Part shown: piece after piece, positions 1-8,522 of the stretch
How the letters are laid out: the number at the start of each line of letters is the position of its first letter
Position numbering within the stretch: position 1 is the first letter of the stretch
Assembly (NCBI GenBank): GCA_038529265.1
Contig: JBCBDX010000012.1
Coordinates: 1-64,000, forward strand
Origin: JBCBDX01 sp038529265
GTDB lineage: Bacteria; Pseudomonadota; Alphaproteobacteria; Rhizobiales; Rhizobiaceae
DNA: 64,000 nt
Reading direction: 5' to 3'
Made by a program: the position numbers and the translations under genes
Notes under the pieces: generated by a model
Databases searched by the model: none
Told to the model about the DNA's origin: nothing
What the model saw: the letters and a program-made list of their open reading frames with translations, nothing else

Positions 1-145
1 ACACGTTCTGTGATCAAAACAGACCCATATCACCACCCATTCACACGAAAGATCACGCGGAATGTGAGGTGTGTGAGACATAATTCGCCAGTTCAGAGTC
101 GCAATTGCGATTGATTGCAGCGCTCAATCAACGCAATTTCAGCCA

Positions 146-985
146 ATGAACGACCGAACACGCTTCCTGGTGCAACCAGATTTGGATGATGCAAGTCTGA
201 CGACCTCGATTTTGGGCGTAGATGAGACTGGTGCGGCAATAGAAGTAGACGTCGTTACTGAGAAGCCCCTCACCCTCTATCTGAATGGACAGGAAGTCGT
301 CACCATGATGACGATCGGCGACCATCCTGATTTGCTGGCCGTCGGCTATCTGAAAAACCAGAACATGCTGCGCGACGATGATGTCATCACATCCATCGAT
401 CATGATAGCGAGTTGGACGTTGTAGTGGTGCGCACCCAGCGTGAAACCGATTATGAAGCGATCATGCGCAAAAGGGTCAGAACATCCGGTTGCGCGCAGG
501 GCACCATCTTTGGCGACATTTTGGATGGGTTTGACACTATTGATCTGGCCAAGGACACTAAAGTCAGCATCAGCGAACTCATTAGCTTGAGCAAGACAAT
601 AAACACGACGCCGAGCCTTTATCTGAAAGCCGGAGCGATTCATGGTTGCGTATTGGCGACGACCGATGCCCCACTGGTTTATATGGAAGATGTCGGGCGC
701 CACAACGCCGTTGATAAAATTGCCGGCTGGATGCAATTGAACGAGGTAAGCGGCCGCGACAAAATCTTCTACACCACCGGCCGCCTCACATCCGAGATGG
801 TGATCAAGACGGTGCTGATGGGCATTCCAATTCTTGTTTCGCGCTCCGGCTTCACGGCATGGGGTGTTGAACTCGCCCGCAAAGCTGGTCTTACACTCAT
901 AGGCCGCATGCGTGGCAAGCGCTTTACGCTCCTTTCGGGCCAAGAGCGCCTGATAAGAGACATGGGCGAGAACACCATTGATTGA
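146..985 (+). CDS. fdhD: FdhD, formate dehydrogenase accessory sulfurtransferase
   Basis: FdhD passes sulfur from a cysteine desulfurase to the Mo-bisMGD cofactor of formate dehydrogenases in the cytoplasm. The 279-residue product has the family length and the hallmark GRHNAVDK near residues 184-191, followed by a TTGRLTSEM block and GFTAWGVELA. The usual C-x-x-C of the mobile loop is represented by C116 only (SGCAQG); the second cysteine is glycine. The first cysteine is the one known to matter in the E. coli protein, so activity is still plausible. It heads a five-gene run and overlaps mobA by 8 bases. I see no strong Shine-Dalgarno before the ATG. Formate dehydrogenase structural genes are not in the window and may lie to the left. 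Confidence 0.95.
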   Translation: MNDRTRFLVQPDLDDASLTTSILGVDETGAAIEVDVVTEKPLTLYLNGQEVVTMMTIGDHPDLLAVGYLKNQNMLRDDDVITSIDHDSELDVVVVRTQRETDYEAIMRKRVRTSGCAQGTIFGDILDGFDTIDLAKDTKVSISELISLSKTINTTPSLYLKAGAIHGCVLATTDAPLVYMEDVGRHNAVDKIAGWMQLNEVSGRDKIFYTTGRLTSEMVIKTVLMGIPILVSRSGFTAWGVELARKAGLTLIGRMRGKRFTLLSGQERLIRDMGENTID

Positions 986-1601
986 GCGTGGCCAAATTCT
1001 GGGCGCCATAATCGCAGGCGGCGAAGCCAAGCGAATGGATGGTGCCAACAAGCCGCTGATGCTCGTTGGCGGAAAACCACTTCTTGTTCATGCTTTCGAG
1101 CGGCTCAAACCCCAAGTTGATTCAATTATTATCAACGCAAACCGCGACCTGGATTTGATCTCGGCAACGGTGCCAAAGAATGTGGCAATCGTAGGGGATC
1201 ATACCCAATATGCAGGGCGCGGCCCTTTGGCTGGGTTGCTTGCATGCCTGTCACAAGCACGTTTGATGAATATTGCCTATACCGCCACCACAGCCGCAGA
1301 TACGCCTTTTTTCCCGGAAGATGTGGTTGACCTTCTGCGCGCGCATAAGGGTGAAGAGACTATCCGCATTGCCCACCATGGTGGATTTCGACATCCCCTC
1401 TTTGCGCTTTGGCCAACCGCACTCGTAGATGCGTTGGAAGCATTTTTGAAAGAAGAGCAGACAAACAAGGTGATGGCATTCGCACAGCGCCACGCGGTTG
1501 TTGATATCGAGATTCAGGCAACAGGGGACCCTTTCTTTAATGTGAACAAACAGCAAGACCTCGCCCGCGCCAATGAAATGCTGCAAGAGATGCAAGCATG
1601 A
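978..1601 (+). CDS. mobA: MobA, molybdenum cofactor guanylyltransferase
   Basis: MobA attaches GMP to Mo-molybdopterin to make the MGD form used by formate dehydrogenase and NasA-type nitrate reductase. The 207-residue protein opens with the nucleotidyltransferase signature GAIIAGGEAKRM (residues 9-20) and a following KP, then GRGPLAGLL and a TTAADTPFF block containing the metal-binding aspartate. Translation would begin at a TTG inside the end of fdhD, which is the only start keeping the N-terminal loop intact, so the two genes are probably translationally coupled. Its last bases overlap mobB (ATGA). The family assignment is firm; only the exact start is uncertain. Confidence 0.93.
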   Translation: MIERGQILGAIIAGGEAKRMDGANKPLMLVGGKPLLVHAFERLKPQVDSIIINANRDLDLISATVPKNVAIVGDHTQYAGRGPLAGLLACLSQARLMNIAYTATTAADTPFFPEDVVDLLRAHKGEETIRIAHHGGFRHPLFALWPTALVDALEAFLKEEQTNKVMAFAQRHAVVDIEIQATGDPFFNVNKQQDLARANEMLQEMQA

Positions 1602-2116
1602 CCAAACCTGCCATGGAAGCGCCTCGTATCGGCATCGTCGGTTGGAAGAATTCCGGAAAGACCACCTTGGCCGCCGCGTTAATTGCAGAACTCACCGCGC
1701 GCGACCTTGTTGTTGCGAGCGTCAAGAGCGCTCACCACGACTTTCAGATCGATGATCCGAAAACCGACAGCGGAAAACATGCAACGGCTGGTGCGGCACA
1801 GACGGCTATCTTAGGCAGCGCTCGATGGGCGATAATGGGCAATGACAAGGATGCAGAGCCGCTGACACTCGATGACATATTGGCGCGCATGTCCCCATGC
1901 GATGTTATTGTGATCGAGGGCTTCAAGAACAGCACACATCCCAAGATTGAAGTGCGCGGTGACCACGATGATCGCTCGACACTGGCCGATACCGATCCAG
2001 CCATCATTGCCATTGCAAGTGATGCAGAGATTGAAACCAGTCTTCCGGTCTTCAGGCGTGATGCGATCACAGAATTAAGTGACTTCGCCGTTGGCAAGCT
2101 AGGTGTGTTGATATGA
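1598..2116 (+). CDS. mobB: MobB, molybdopterin-guanine dinucleotide biosynthesis adaptor GTPase
   Basis: MobB is a small GTP-binding partner of MobA in MGD cofactor formation. The 172-residue protein has a Walker A at residues 15-22 (GWKNSGKT), then the family block SVKSAHHDF with the conserved histidines, and DVIVIEGFK toward the C-terminus. The ATG overlaps the mobA stop by four bases and the stop overlaps moeA by four bases, so the three genes sit on one transcript. The length is normal for a stand-alone MobB. Confidence 0.93.
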   Translation: MTKPAMEAPRIGIVGWKNSGKTTLAAALIAELTARDLVVASVKSAHHDFQIDDPKTDSGKHATAGAAQTAILGSARWAIMGNDKDAEPLTLDDILARMSPCDVIVIEGFKNSTHPKIEVRGDHDDRSTLADTDPAIIAIASDAEIETSLPVFRRDAITELSDFAVGKLGVLI

Positions 2117-3378
2117 GCGCACGTAAGCTGCTGGATGATTGCTTTCTAAATGACAAGCAGCGCATGCGGCACGATGAAGTGCTCCAGTTGCTGGCGGACC
2201 GTCTTTCACAGGTAGTTGGTATCGAGCCAGTGGCGCTGTTTGATGCGGCAGGACGCATTTGCGCAGAAGACATCCATTCAGCTCGTGCAATCCCGCAGGG
2301 AGACAATGCTGCCGTCGATGGCTACGCGTTTGCCCACAGCGATTATGTTATTCTCGCAGGACGATTTAACGCCTCGGGCACAACAAGCGCCGGCACGCCG
2401 CCCTCGCCGCTTGCCCCTAAAACAGCACGCGAAATCTATACAGGTGCGCTGATGCCTGAAGGCGCTGACACCGTGGCCATGCAGGAGGACTGTCGTTTAG
2501 TTGGTCAGATGGTGCATATCCCTGCCGGATTGCAACGGGGAGCGAACTGCCGTCTGAAAGGTGAGGATGTCCAACCGGGCACGCGCATCATATCTGCTGG
2601 TCATGTTATAACCCCGGCCCACATAGCAGCGCTTGCTTCAATCGGGCTTGAACAGGTCAACGTGCGTGCAAAACTACGCGTTGGCGTCCTCTCGACGGGC
2701 AATGAAATTGTCCAACCGGGATCTGCCACAGCCACACATCAGGTTTATGATGCTAACAGGCCCATGCTGCGTTCACTGCTTGCTGTCCCGTCGGTTGAAG
2801 CTATAGACCTTGGCCACCTGCCGGATGATCTTGAAAAACTCAAGACGGTGCTGAAAACCGCCAGCGAAAAACTGGATATGATTGTCGCGACTGGCGGCGC
2901 ATCGCGCGGCGGCGAAGACCACATGCTTGATGCTCTGGACCACTTGGGCAAACGGCATTTATGGCAAATCGCCATAAAGCCCGGGCGCCCGATGATGCTG
3001 GGCCAGATAGACAATTGCATACTGTTGGGCCTGCCAGGAAATCCGGTTGCGGCGCATGTTTGTTCTTTGCTTTATGTCCGGCCGGCAATGGCAAGACTAA
3101 TGGGCGTGGACCAGAGACCGCCTAGGCCATTCATGCTGCCTGCCGCCTTTCAAATTACCAAAAAGAAAAAGGATCGGCGCGAGTTCGCACGGGGGTGGCG
3201 AGACAATAAGGGCTTTGCTCAAAAGTTCTCGCGCGACGGTTCTGGATTGATTTCAGGACTTGTAGCCTCAGGCGGCCTTATTGAACTACCTGAAGACATA
3301 AGCAGCGTTGCCAAAGGCGACCTTGTCCGTTTTATACCGCTCAGCGAGTTTGACATTGCGCACAAGGATCAGCCGTGA
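2113..3378 (+). CDS. moeA: MoeA, molybdopterin molybdenumtransferase
   Basis: MoeA inserts molybdate into adenylylated molybdopterin. The 421-residue product has the expected order: an N-terminal region with DNAAVDGYAF (residues 64-73), a TGALMPEGADTV segment, the MogA-like central domain with LSTGNEI and TGGASRGGEDH (usually TGGVS-G-D), the LPGNPVAA loop near residue 308, and a C-terminal beta domain. The gene overlaps mobB and the following membrane protein gene by four bases each. The serine/arginine spelling of the TGG loop is slightly divergent but keeps the acidic residues. Confidence 0.94.
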   Translation: MSARKLLDDCFLNDKQRMRHDEVLQLLADRLSQVVGIEPVALFDAAGRICAEDIHSARAIPQGDNAAVDGYAFAHSDYVILAGRFNASGTTSAGTPPSPLAPKTAREIYTGALMPEGADTVAMQEDCRLVGQMVHIPAGLQRGANCRLKGEDVQPGTRIISAGHVITPAHIAALASIGLEQVNVRAKLRVGVLSTGNEIVQPGSATATHQVYDANRPMLRSLLAVPSVEAIDLGHLPDDLEKLKTVLKTASEKLDMIVATGGASRGGEDHMLDALDHLGKRHLWQIAIKPGRPMMLGQIDNCILLGLPGNPVAAHVCSLLYVRPAMARLMGVDQRPPRPFMLPAAFQITKKKKDRREFARGWRDNKGFAQKFSRDGSGLISGLVASGGLIELPEDISSVAKGDLVRFIPLSEFDIAHKDQP

Positions 3379-3971
3379 GTGCAACCGAAATAGAAGAAGT
3401 AGCCGCAGCAGCTGAGCCAGCCGCAAGACCAAGGTTTACAAATTTTGACCGCGCCGATTCCCACGGCGGATACAGCGCATGGTCTTTGGTGGTTCATTGG
3501 ATCGGCTTCGCGATCGTTGCGGGGCTGGCCTACATGTTGGTCGAGCAGGGTTGGTACGAAACACCCCAGCCACTTGATCTGGCGGTCGCTCTGTTCCTTA
3601 TCTATCAGTGCCTGCGCCGGTTTGGTCGCGGCTTTCCGCGCAATGCCAACACTTGGTTGCCAGCGGCTTTTGTTTACCGGCTTGCTCAGGTGATCATGGT
3701 GACTGCCATTGGTGTATTCGGATTGGCTGGTCTTTGTTTAATTGTCTTTGCGGGCAGCGCAGCGCCCAGCATTTTTGGCTTCGTCATTTTCGAATTCTTC
3801 AATGAACCGTTGCCTTGGTGGCAAGCGCAAGCTGAACTTGTTTATCGAACCAGTGCTCTTGCATTTGCGGGAGGTGCTGCCGTCACCTTGTTGGCTGTCT
3901 CACACTACGCCTTTCAAAAGGGGATGCCCAATCTCAAACGCCTTATTTTCCCAGCAGCCAGCGGACGTTAG
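3375..3971 (+). CDS. Cytochrome b561-like membrane protein at the end of the Moco operon
   Basis: A 198-residue protein with a charged N-terminal tail and about four hydrophobic segments (roughly 37-56, 66-82, 97-125 and 155-176). The first helix carries VVHWIGF with H41, and the end of the last helix carries SHYAFQKG with H177. This His-in-first-and-last-helix layout resembles diheme cytochrome b561-type proteins, but I see only these two clear candidate ligands. The GTG start overlaps moeA by four bases, so it is co-expressed with Moco genes. It could be an electron-transfer partner of a molybdoenzyme, by analogy with formate dehydrogenase gamma subunits; that role is inference. Family call moderate, function unknown. 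Confidence 0.6.
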   Translation: MSATEIEEVAAAAEPAARPRFTNFDRADSHGGYSAWSLVVHWIGFAIVAGLAYMLVEQGWYETPQPLDLAVALFLIYQCLRRFGRGFPRNANTWLPAAFVYRLAQVIMVTAIGVFGLAGLCLIVFAGSAAPSIFGFVIFEFFNEPLPWWQAQAELVYRTSALAFAGGAAVTLLAVSHYAFQKGMPNLKRLIFPAASGR

Positions 3972-4049
3972 GTAACTCTGCTCAGAAATTGGGCATGTGT
4001 GAAAGTTGTTGCATTTTTGGAAAAAACGGTGGGAATATCCCGGTCAGCG

Positions 4050-4064
4050 GGCGCATGATGCGCC
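4050..4064. promoter_or_regulatory. Perfect 7-bp inverted repeat in the leader of the amino acid binding protein gene
   Basis: GGCGCAT-G-ATGCGCC is a perfect inverted repeat ending 22 bases before the start codon and just upstream of the Shine-Dalgarno AGGGAG. It could be an operator half-site pair or an RNA hairpin close to the ribosome binding site. No run of T follows, so it is not a terminator. Confidence 0.4.
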
Positions 4065-4086
4065 GCCTCATGATCAGGGAGTTATT

Positions 4087-4869
4087 ATGAGATTTGCAAA
4101 GTTTGTTCTGGCCGCCACAACGGCAGTCGTGTTTTCAGCAAGTGCAGCCATGGCGGGCAGCCATTCACTGTCCATCAAGATCGGCACGGAAGGGGCCTAC
4201 CCTCCATTCAACAATCTGGAAGCCGACGGCTCCTTGGTTGGCTTTGATATCGACATTGCCAATGCGCTTTGCGAAGAAATGGGCGCGACCTGCGAGTTCG
4301 TGACGTCTGATTGGGATGGTATTATTCCAGGTCTGCTGGCGGGCAATTATGACGCCATCATCGCATCCATGTCGATTACAGCTGAGCGTTTGGAAGTCGT
4401 CGACTTCACCGGCAAATATTACAACACACCACCGGCAATTGCCGTTCCAAAAGACTCAGACATTGCCGAAGCAACAGATGCGGCGCTGGCTGGCAAAGCC
4501 ATTGGCGCGCAGTCATCAACAACACACTCCAACTATGCGGAAGAAAAACTCTCTTCTGCCAGTCTGACACTCTATCCAACACCGGATGAGTATAAGCTCG
4601 ACATCGCCAACGGCCGTATCGACGCCGTTATCGATGATGTGATCGTTCTTTCCGAGTGGCTGAAGACAGACGATGGCGCATGCTGCAAGCTGCTCGGCAC
4701 GCTGACACCTGATCCTGTCATCAACGGTGAAGGCGCTGGCATTGCCCTGCGCAAAGGCGAAGATGATCTGAAAGCCAAATTTGATGCAGCCATTGCGGCC
4801 ATCCGCGCAAACGGCACCTATCAGGAAATCAACGACAAATATTTCGACGTTGACGTGTTCGGCGGCTGA
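4087..4869 (+). CDS. Polar amino acid ABC transporter substrate-binding protein (HisJ/ArgT type)
   Basis: Periplasmic binding protein of a PAAT-family importer. From the ATG at 4087, preceded by AGGGAG, it is 260 residues with a signal peptide of about 22 residues ending AMA-GS. The mature part begins with the SIKIGTEGAYPPFN block, then GFDIDIANALC, the SDWDGIIPGL and MSITAERLEVVDFT blocks, all typical of lysine/arginine/ornithine/histidine binding proteins. The C-x6-C pair (LCEEMGATC) matches the disulfide of HisJ-like proteins. An upstream in-frame ATG at 4006 would add 27 residues in front of the signal peptide and is unlikely. The two permease genes follow after one intervening orphan gene. 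Confidence 0.92.
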   Translation: MRFAKFVLAATTAVVFSASAAMAGSHSLSIKIGTEGAYPPFNNLEADGSLVGFDIDIANALCEEMGATCEFVTSDWDGIIPGLLAGNYDAIIASMSITAERLEVVDFTGKYYNTPPAIAVPKDSDIAEATDAALAGKAIGAQSSTTHSNYAEEKLSSASLTLYPTPDEYKLDIANGRIDAVIDDVIVLSEWLKTDDGACCKLLGTLTPDPVINGEGAGIALRKGEDDLKAKFDAAIAAIRANGTYQEINDKYFDVDVFGG

Positions 4870-4896
4870 TAAGCACTAACTGGCCATATACTGAAG

Positions 4897-5541
4897 ATGC
4901 GTATTGATGAACGGGTTTTCGAGGCCATTGCCTGCGGGGAAGTTAAGAACTATTCCGCAGGCTTAAACTTTATTTGCCCAGCAATCGATCTATCAGCAAG
5001 AAAGCTGAGACAGAAAGATCGAGTTTCCGCAAAGGAATATAAAAAATTTCTTCGAGAATACGTCTGGATTTTCCAATACTTCACGAACCCAGGCTTCAAT
5101 TTGAAAGACTTCAAATTCCCAGCCAATCATTTATCTAAAACGAGTCGTTTTGAAGCTGAAAGTGCTGACTTTGCAGACCTTTTATATCATGCCTATAGAT
5201 GCTCTTTAGCACATGGCGACCCCATTGATGGAGCCTTTGAATTTTCGGAGTCACAAGACCAAAGCGCGGATAGAATAACAAAGATCAAATTAGATGGATC
5301 GATAATTCAATTCCCACCGACTTTTTACTGGTCAGCTATCGCGTTGGTAGTTTTTTGCCGATCTAACAATGACGTGGAAACTAATTCACAATACTACCTG
5401 AGTTGGGATGCACATAGGTTCCCCGTTGATTTTTGCTGGGGTGCTGAGGATCGCCTAAGGCGATTTTTCAAGACGAGGCCGGTTTTGACTGTAGAGATCG
5501 ACACCGCAAACGAATACCCAAGAACGATAATCGCGAGCTGA
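4897..5541 (+). CDS. Orphan protein with HEPN-like R-x4-H motif, inserted in an ABC operon
   Basis: A 214-residue protein I do not recognise as a named family. It sits 27 bases after the binding-protein stop and only three bases before the permease GTG, so it interrupts an otherwise standard amino acid importer operon. It is visibly richer in A and T than its neighbours and uses AT-ending codons, which suggests transfer. It is soluble, with no signal peptide. Residues 98-110 read YHAYRCSLAHGDP, where R101-C-S-L-A-H106 fits the R-x4-6-H motif of HEPN nucleases, in a helical context (LLYHAYR) like that of HEPN-type hypothetical proteins. A defence or toxin role is inference only. Confidence 0.7.
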   Translation: MRIDERVFEAIACGEVKNYSAGLNFICPAIDLSARKLRQKDRVSAKEYKKFLREYVWIFQYFTNPGFNLKDFKFPANHLSKTSRFEAESADFADLLYHAYRCSLAHGDPIDGAFEFSESQDQSADRITKIKLDGSIIQFPPTFYWSAIALVVFCRSNNDVETNSQYYLSWDAHRFPVDFCWGAEDRLRRFFKTRPVLTVEIDTANEYPRTIIAS

Positions 5542-5544
5542 TCT

Positions 5545-6255
5545 GTGGACGTCTGGACCCTCATTTCATTTGGTGACCAAGGCTGGGGCGATGAGATTGC
5601 CTGGGGCGTTCTGGTTACTGTCTCGCTTGCGCTTGCAACACTGCCACTTGGTTTGGCACTCGGATTTTTCGTGGCACTCGCCAAACAATCGCGCGAACCA
5701 ACGCTCCGTCTCTCGGCAGAAATTTATACCACCATCTTTCGCGGCCTGCCCGAGCTTCTCACGCTCTTTATCATCTTCTTCGGGATGCAGATCGGCATCC
5801 AGCAAATCGCCCGCGCCATGGGCTTTTCATCCGGGATCGAGATCAACGCATTTGTGGCGGGCATGATCGCACTTGGGATCGTATTTTCGTCCTACGCGTC
5901 TGAAGTGTTTTTGTCGGCGTTTCGCGCCATCCCAAAGGGCCAGTATGAAGGCGGATATGCGGTCGGCCTGCCGCACGGCAAAGTCATGCGCCTCGTGGTT
6001 CTGCCGCAGGTCTTAAAGATCGCCCTGCCCGGCCTGACCAACCTCTGGATGATCCTTTTGAAGGATACAGCCCTAGTCTCAGCCATCGGCTTGTCTGACA
6101 TCGTCCGGCAAACCGGCATTGCAGCGCGCGTTACGAAAGAGGCGTTTCTCTTCTACGGCATCGCCTTCATGTTGTTTTTGGTTCTCGCCCTCCTTTCATC
6201 GATTGCGATCAACCGGATCGAAAAATATGGCGAGCGCGCGGAGCAGGCACGATGA
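5545..6255 (+). CDS. Amino acid ABC transporter permease (HisQ type)
   Basis: Inner-membrane subunit of the same polar amino acid importer. The 236-residue protein begins at GTG 5545 and has about five hydrophobic segments. The family block SAEIYTTIFRGLPELL lies near residue 60 and the cytoplasmic EAA-type loop is EGGYAVGLPHGKVMRLVVLP. It overlaps the next permease by four bases (ATGA). The pair HisQ/HisM-like plus the HisJ-like protein points to basic or other polar amino acids. Confidence 0.93.
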   Translation: MDVWTLISFGDQGWGDEIAWGVLVTVSLALATLPLGLALGFFVALAKQSREPTLRLSAEIYTTIFRGLPELLTLFIIFFGMQIGIQQIARAMGFSSGIEINAFVAGMIALGIVFSSYASEVFLSAFRAIPKGQYEGGYAVGLPHGKVMRLVVLPQVLKIALPGLTNLWMILLKDTALVSAIGLSDIVRQTGIAARVTKEAFLFYGIAFMLFLVLALLSSIAINRIEKYGERAEQAR

Positions 6256-7100
6256 GCAGCGTACACGCCTATGTCGCCCCGGCTGAATTGCGGCCGCAAC
6301 AACCGGCACCCGACACAATCAAAAAGCCGTGGAACGCAACGCGCGGCTGGGGCTATGCGCTTCTTGCTTTCTGGATCATCGTCGTCATCGCCCTCGCCGC
6401 TTGGCTGATCACGGGCTATGATCCGGCCAAGATAGAGCGCTATGCGCCGCGCTACTGGAACGGACTTCTCACCACCCTGACGCTGGTTTCCATCTCCATC
6501 GTGCTCGGCGCGATATTGTCGTTACCGATTGCCTATGCCCGCATGTCGGACAATCGGCTGCTGAATGGATTCTCATTTGGCTATGTGTATCTGTTCCGCG
6601 GCACACCACTGCTCGCCCAGCTATTCCTGATTTATTATGGTCTTGGCTCATTCCGTGAGCAGCTGGAAGCCGTCGGCCTATGGCTTTTCTTCCGCGATGC
6701 GTGGAATTGCGCGCTGTTCGCCTTCACGCTCAACACGGCTGCCTATCAGGCAGAAATTGTGCGCGGCGCCGTCCGCTCGGTGCCAACCGGTCAGTGGGAG
6801 GGCGCGGCAGCGCTTGGGATCAATCGCTTTCAGACATTCCGAAAGATCATTGCGCCCCAAGCCATGATTGTGGCGCTGCGTCCCTACGGCAACGAGATTA
6901 TCCTGATGATCAAGGGGTCTGCGATTGTGGCGTTGATCACGGTCTTTGACCTGATGGGCGAAACCCGTCGCGCATTCTCGCGCACCTTTGACTTCCAGAC
7001 TTACATTTACGCCGCGATCTTCTACCTGATCATCGTCGAGATTTTGCGCAACGTCTGGAACTGGCTTGAGAAGAGGCTGACCCGGCATCTGGTGCGGTGA
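6252..7100 (+). CDS. Amino acid ABC transporter permease (HisM type)
   Basis: Second permease of the PAAT importer, 282 residues, with an N-terminal extension of about 35 residues before the first membrane segment (GYALLAFWIIVVIALAAWLI). It carries the family block YVYLFRGTPLLAQLFLIYYG and the coupling loop GAAALGINRFQTFRKIIAPQA. The gene that normally follows, a HisP-like ATPase, is absent: the next gene is on the other strand. The 125 bases after the stop hold a weak hairpin (CGAATG-TCGG-CATTCG at 7141-7156) without a T tract. Confidence 0.93.
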   Translation: MSSVHAYVAPAELRPQQPAPDTIKKPWNATRGWGYALLAFWIIVVIALAAWLITGYDPAKIERYAPRYWNGLLTTLTLVSISIVLGAILSLPIAYARMSDNRLLNGFSFGYVYLFRGTPLLAQLFLIYYGLGSFREQLEAVGLWLFFRDAWNCALFAFTLNTAAYQAEIVRGAVRSVPTGQWEGAAALGINRFQTFRKIIAPQAMIVALRPYGNEIILMIKGSAIVALITVFDLMGETRRAFSRTFDFQTYIYAAIFYLIIVEILRNVWNWLEKRLTRHLVR

Positions 7101-7225
7101 GTGGTGGAAGTGGGTGCTTTCACCGATGCTGCATTTTGCGCGAATGTCGGCATTCGGAAAATACTCAAAAGCGCGACCCAGCCCTTCTGATGTCGCTAGA
7201 GTGATGAATTTCTGTTTCAGTGGCG

Positions 7226-8413
7226 TCAGATTTCTCCGGCTATGATCTGGGCGTAGACATTCGGATCAGTGATTCCTTCGGATCCAATGACGACGATGCG
7301 TGAATTGGCGTCTAGGCATAAATTCCGCTGTAGAGCAGGTTGTTTGGCTGCTGCAACGACAGCACAAAGCCCAGCGACACCGCTTTCACCAGCATCAAGA
7401 GAAGCGTCACCACAGGCACCATTAGCCAATATCCGAACCATCGGACCGACAATATTTTCGGGGATAGTGATAAAGTCGTGGGCAGCATCCGCAAGGACTG
7501 ACCAAGCCAATTCTGATGGTTCACCACACGACAGGCCCGCCATGATGGTTTCCTTTGAAATCTCCACGCTTGTCGCTTCATTCGCCCTAGCGCTTGCGAA
7601 CAAACAGGGTGCGAGTTCGGGCTCGACAATCACGACACGGGGCGCATCGAACCCCCATTCTTGATGGAAGACAGCCGAAACTGCAGCCGCCAACCCACCA
7701 ACGCCGCCCTGCAGAAAAACGTGGGTCGGAGGTGTGACGTAGCTTTGAACAATCTCACGCGCCATAACTCCATAGCCCGCCATCACGTCCAACGGGGGCT
7801 GCGTATAGCCGGGCCAAGACGTGTCCGAGACAATCAACCATCCGTGCTTTTCCGCATCGGCACGTGTTTGGGCAACCGTCGCGTCATAATCGCCATCAAC
7901 TCGGACCACTTCGGCACCTAGGTTCCGCATGACATCGGCGCGGTGCTTACTGACTTCTGCATGAATGTAGATCCGACAGTTTGTGTGAAATTGCGCGGCA
8001 CCCCAAGCAACTGAGCGGCCATGGTTACCATCAGTGGCGGAAATCACGGTTATCGCCTTCGTCTGCTGGGCATAAAGACCGCGGCGTACATCGAACGGAT
8101 CCGCCAGCTTGCCAATGGATTTGGACAGCTCACGCTGAACCGTTCGCAAAACCGCGTAAGCCCCACCGAGTGCCTTGAAGCTGCCAAGTCCGAACCTTGG
8201 ACCTTCGTGTTTGTAGCGAAGATCACCGATGCCGAGCCTTCCGGCTAGCCCAGGAAGATCAATCAAGGGCGTCTCGACATAACCGTCCCAGTTCGAAATC
8301 TCCTTTTCCGCGTTATCGAAACCTGCGCGGTTTAGGGTTTGTGTCACGGGGCCATCGAATAATGGCGTGCTAGCGTGGTGATTTAGGATAGCGGTTTTGA
8401 ATGGTGTGAACAT
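7226..8413 (-). CDS. dpaL: Diaminopropionate ammonia-lyase (YgeX/DpaL)
   Basis: PLP enzyme that converts 2,3-diaminopropionate to pyruvate and two ammonia. The 395-residue protein keeps GLGSFKALGG with the PLP lysine K80, and SATDGNHGRS with D128, which corresponds to the acid/base aspartate described for the E. coli and Salmonella enzymes. A glycine-rich phosphate loop (LQGGVGGLAAAV) follows. The N-terminal FDNAEKEISNWDGYVETPL block is also typical. It lies tail-to-tail with the amino acid importer and head-to-head with an Lrp-type regulator, which suggests that the importer may feed it a diamino acid; that link is inference. Confidence 0.9.
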   Translation of the reverse strand: MFTPFKTAILNHHASTPLFDGPVTQTLNRAGFDNAEKEISNWDGYVETPLIDLPGLAGRLGIGDLRYKHEGPRFGLGSFKALGGAYAVLRTVQRELSKSIGKLADPFDVRRGLYAQQTKAITVISATDGNHGRSVAWGAAQFHTNCRIYIHAEVSKHRADVMRNLGAEVVRVDGDYDATVAQTRADAEKHGWLIVSDTSWPGYTQPPLDVMAGYGVMAREIVQSYVTPPTHVFLQGGVGGLAAAVSAVFHQEWGFDAPRVVIVEPELAPCLFASARANEATSVEISKETIMAGLSCGEPSELAWSVLADAAHDFITIPENIVGPMVRILANGACGDASLDAGESGVAGLCAVVAAAKQPALQRNLCLDANSRIVVIGSEGITDPNVYAQIIAGEI

Positions 8414-8420
8414 TGGATCT

Positions 8421-8441
8421 CTTTCTATCAGCTGATGAAAG
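8421..8441. promoter_or_regulatory. Candidate operator: palindrome in the dpaL / Lrp intergenic region
   Basis: CTTTC-T-ATCAGCTGAT-GAAAG contains a perfect 10-bp palindrome (8427-8436) inside short CTTTC/GAAAG arms. It starts eight bases upstream of the dpaL ATG and overlaps its ribosome binding region, within the 100-bp divergent promoter. This is a reasonable target for the adjacent Lrp-family regulator, but the assignment rests on position and symmetry only. Confidence 0.4.
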
Positions 8442-8522
8442 TTTAGTTCACTAACTAGTGGTTGTGTGCTCTAGTGTGCAGGAAAATATGCAACATTTTT
8501 GCAAGATAGGCAGGAACTTCAA

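Noticed and set aside
7141..7156. Hairpin after the HisM-type permease as a terminator.
   Set aside because: Only six pairs and no following T tract on either strand.
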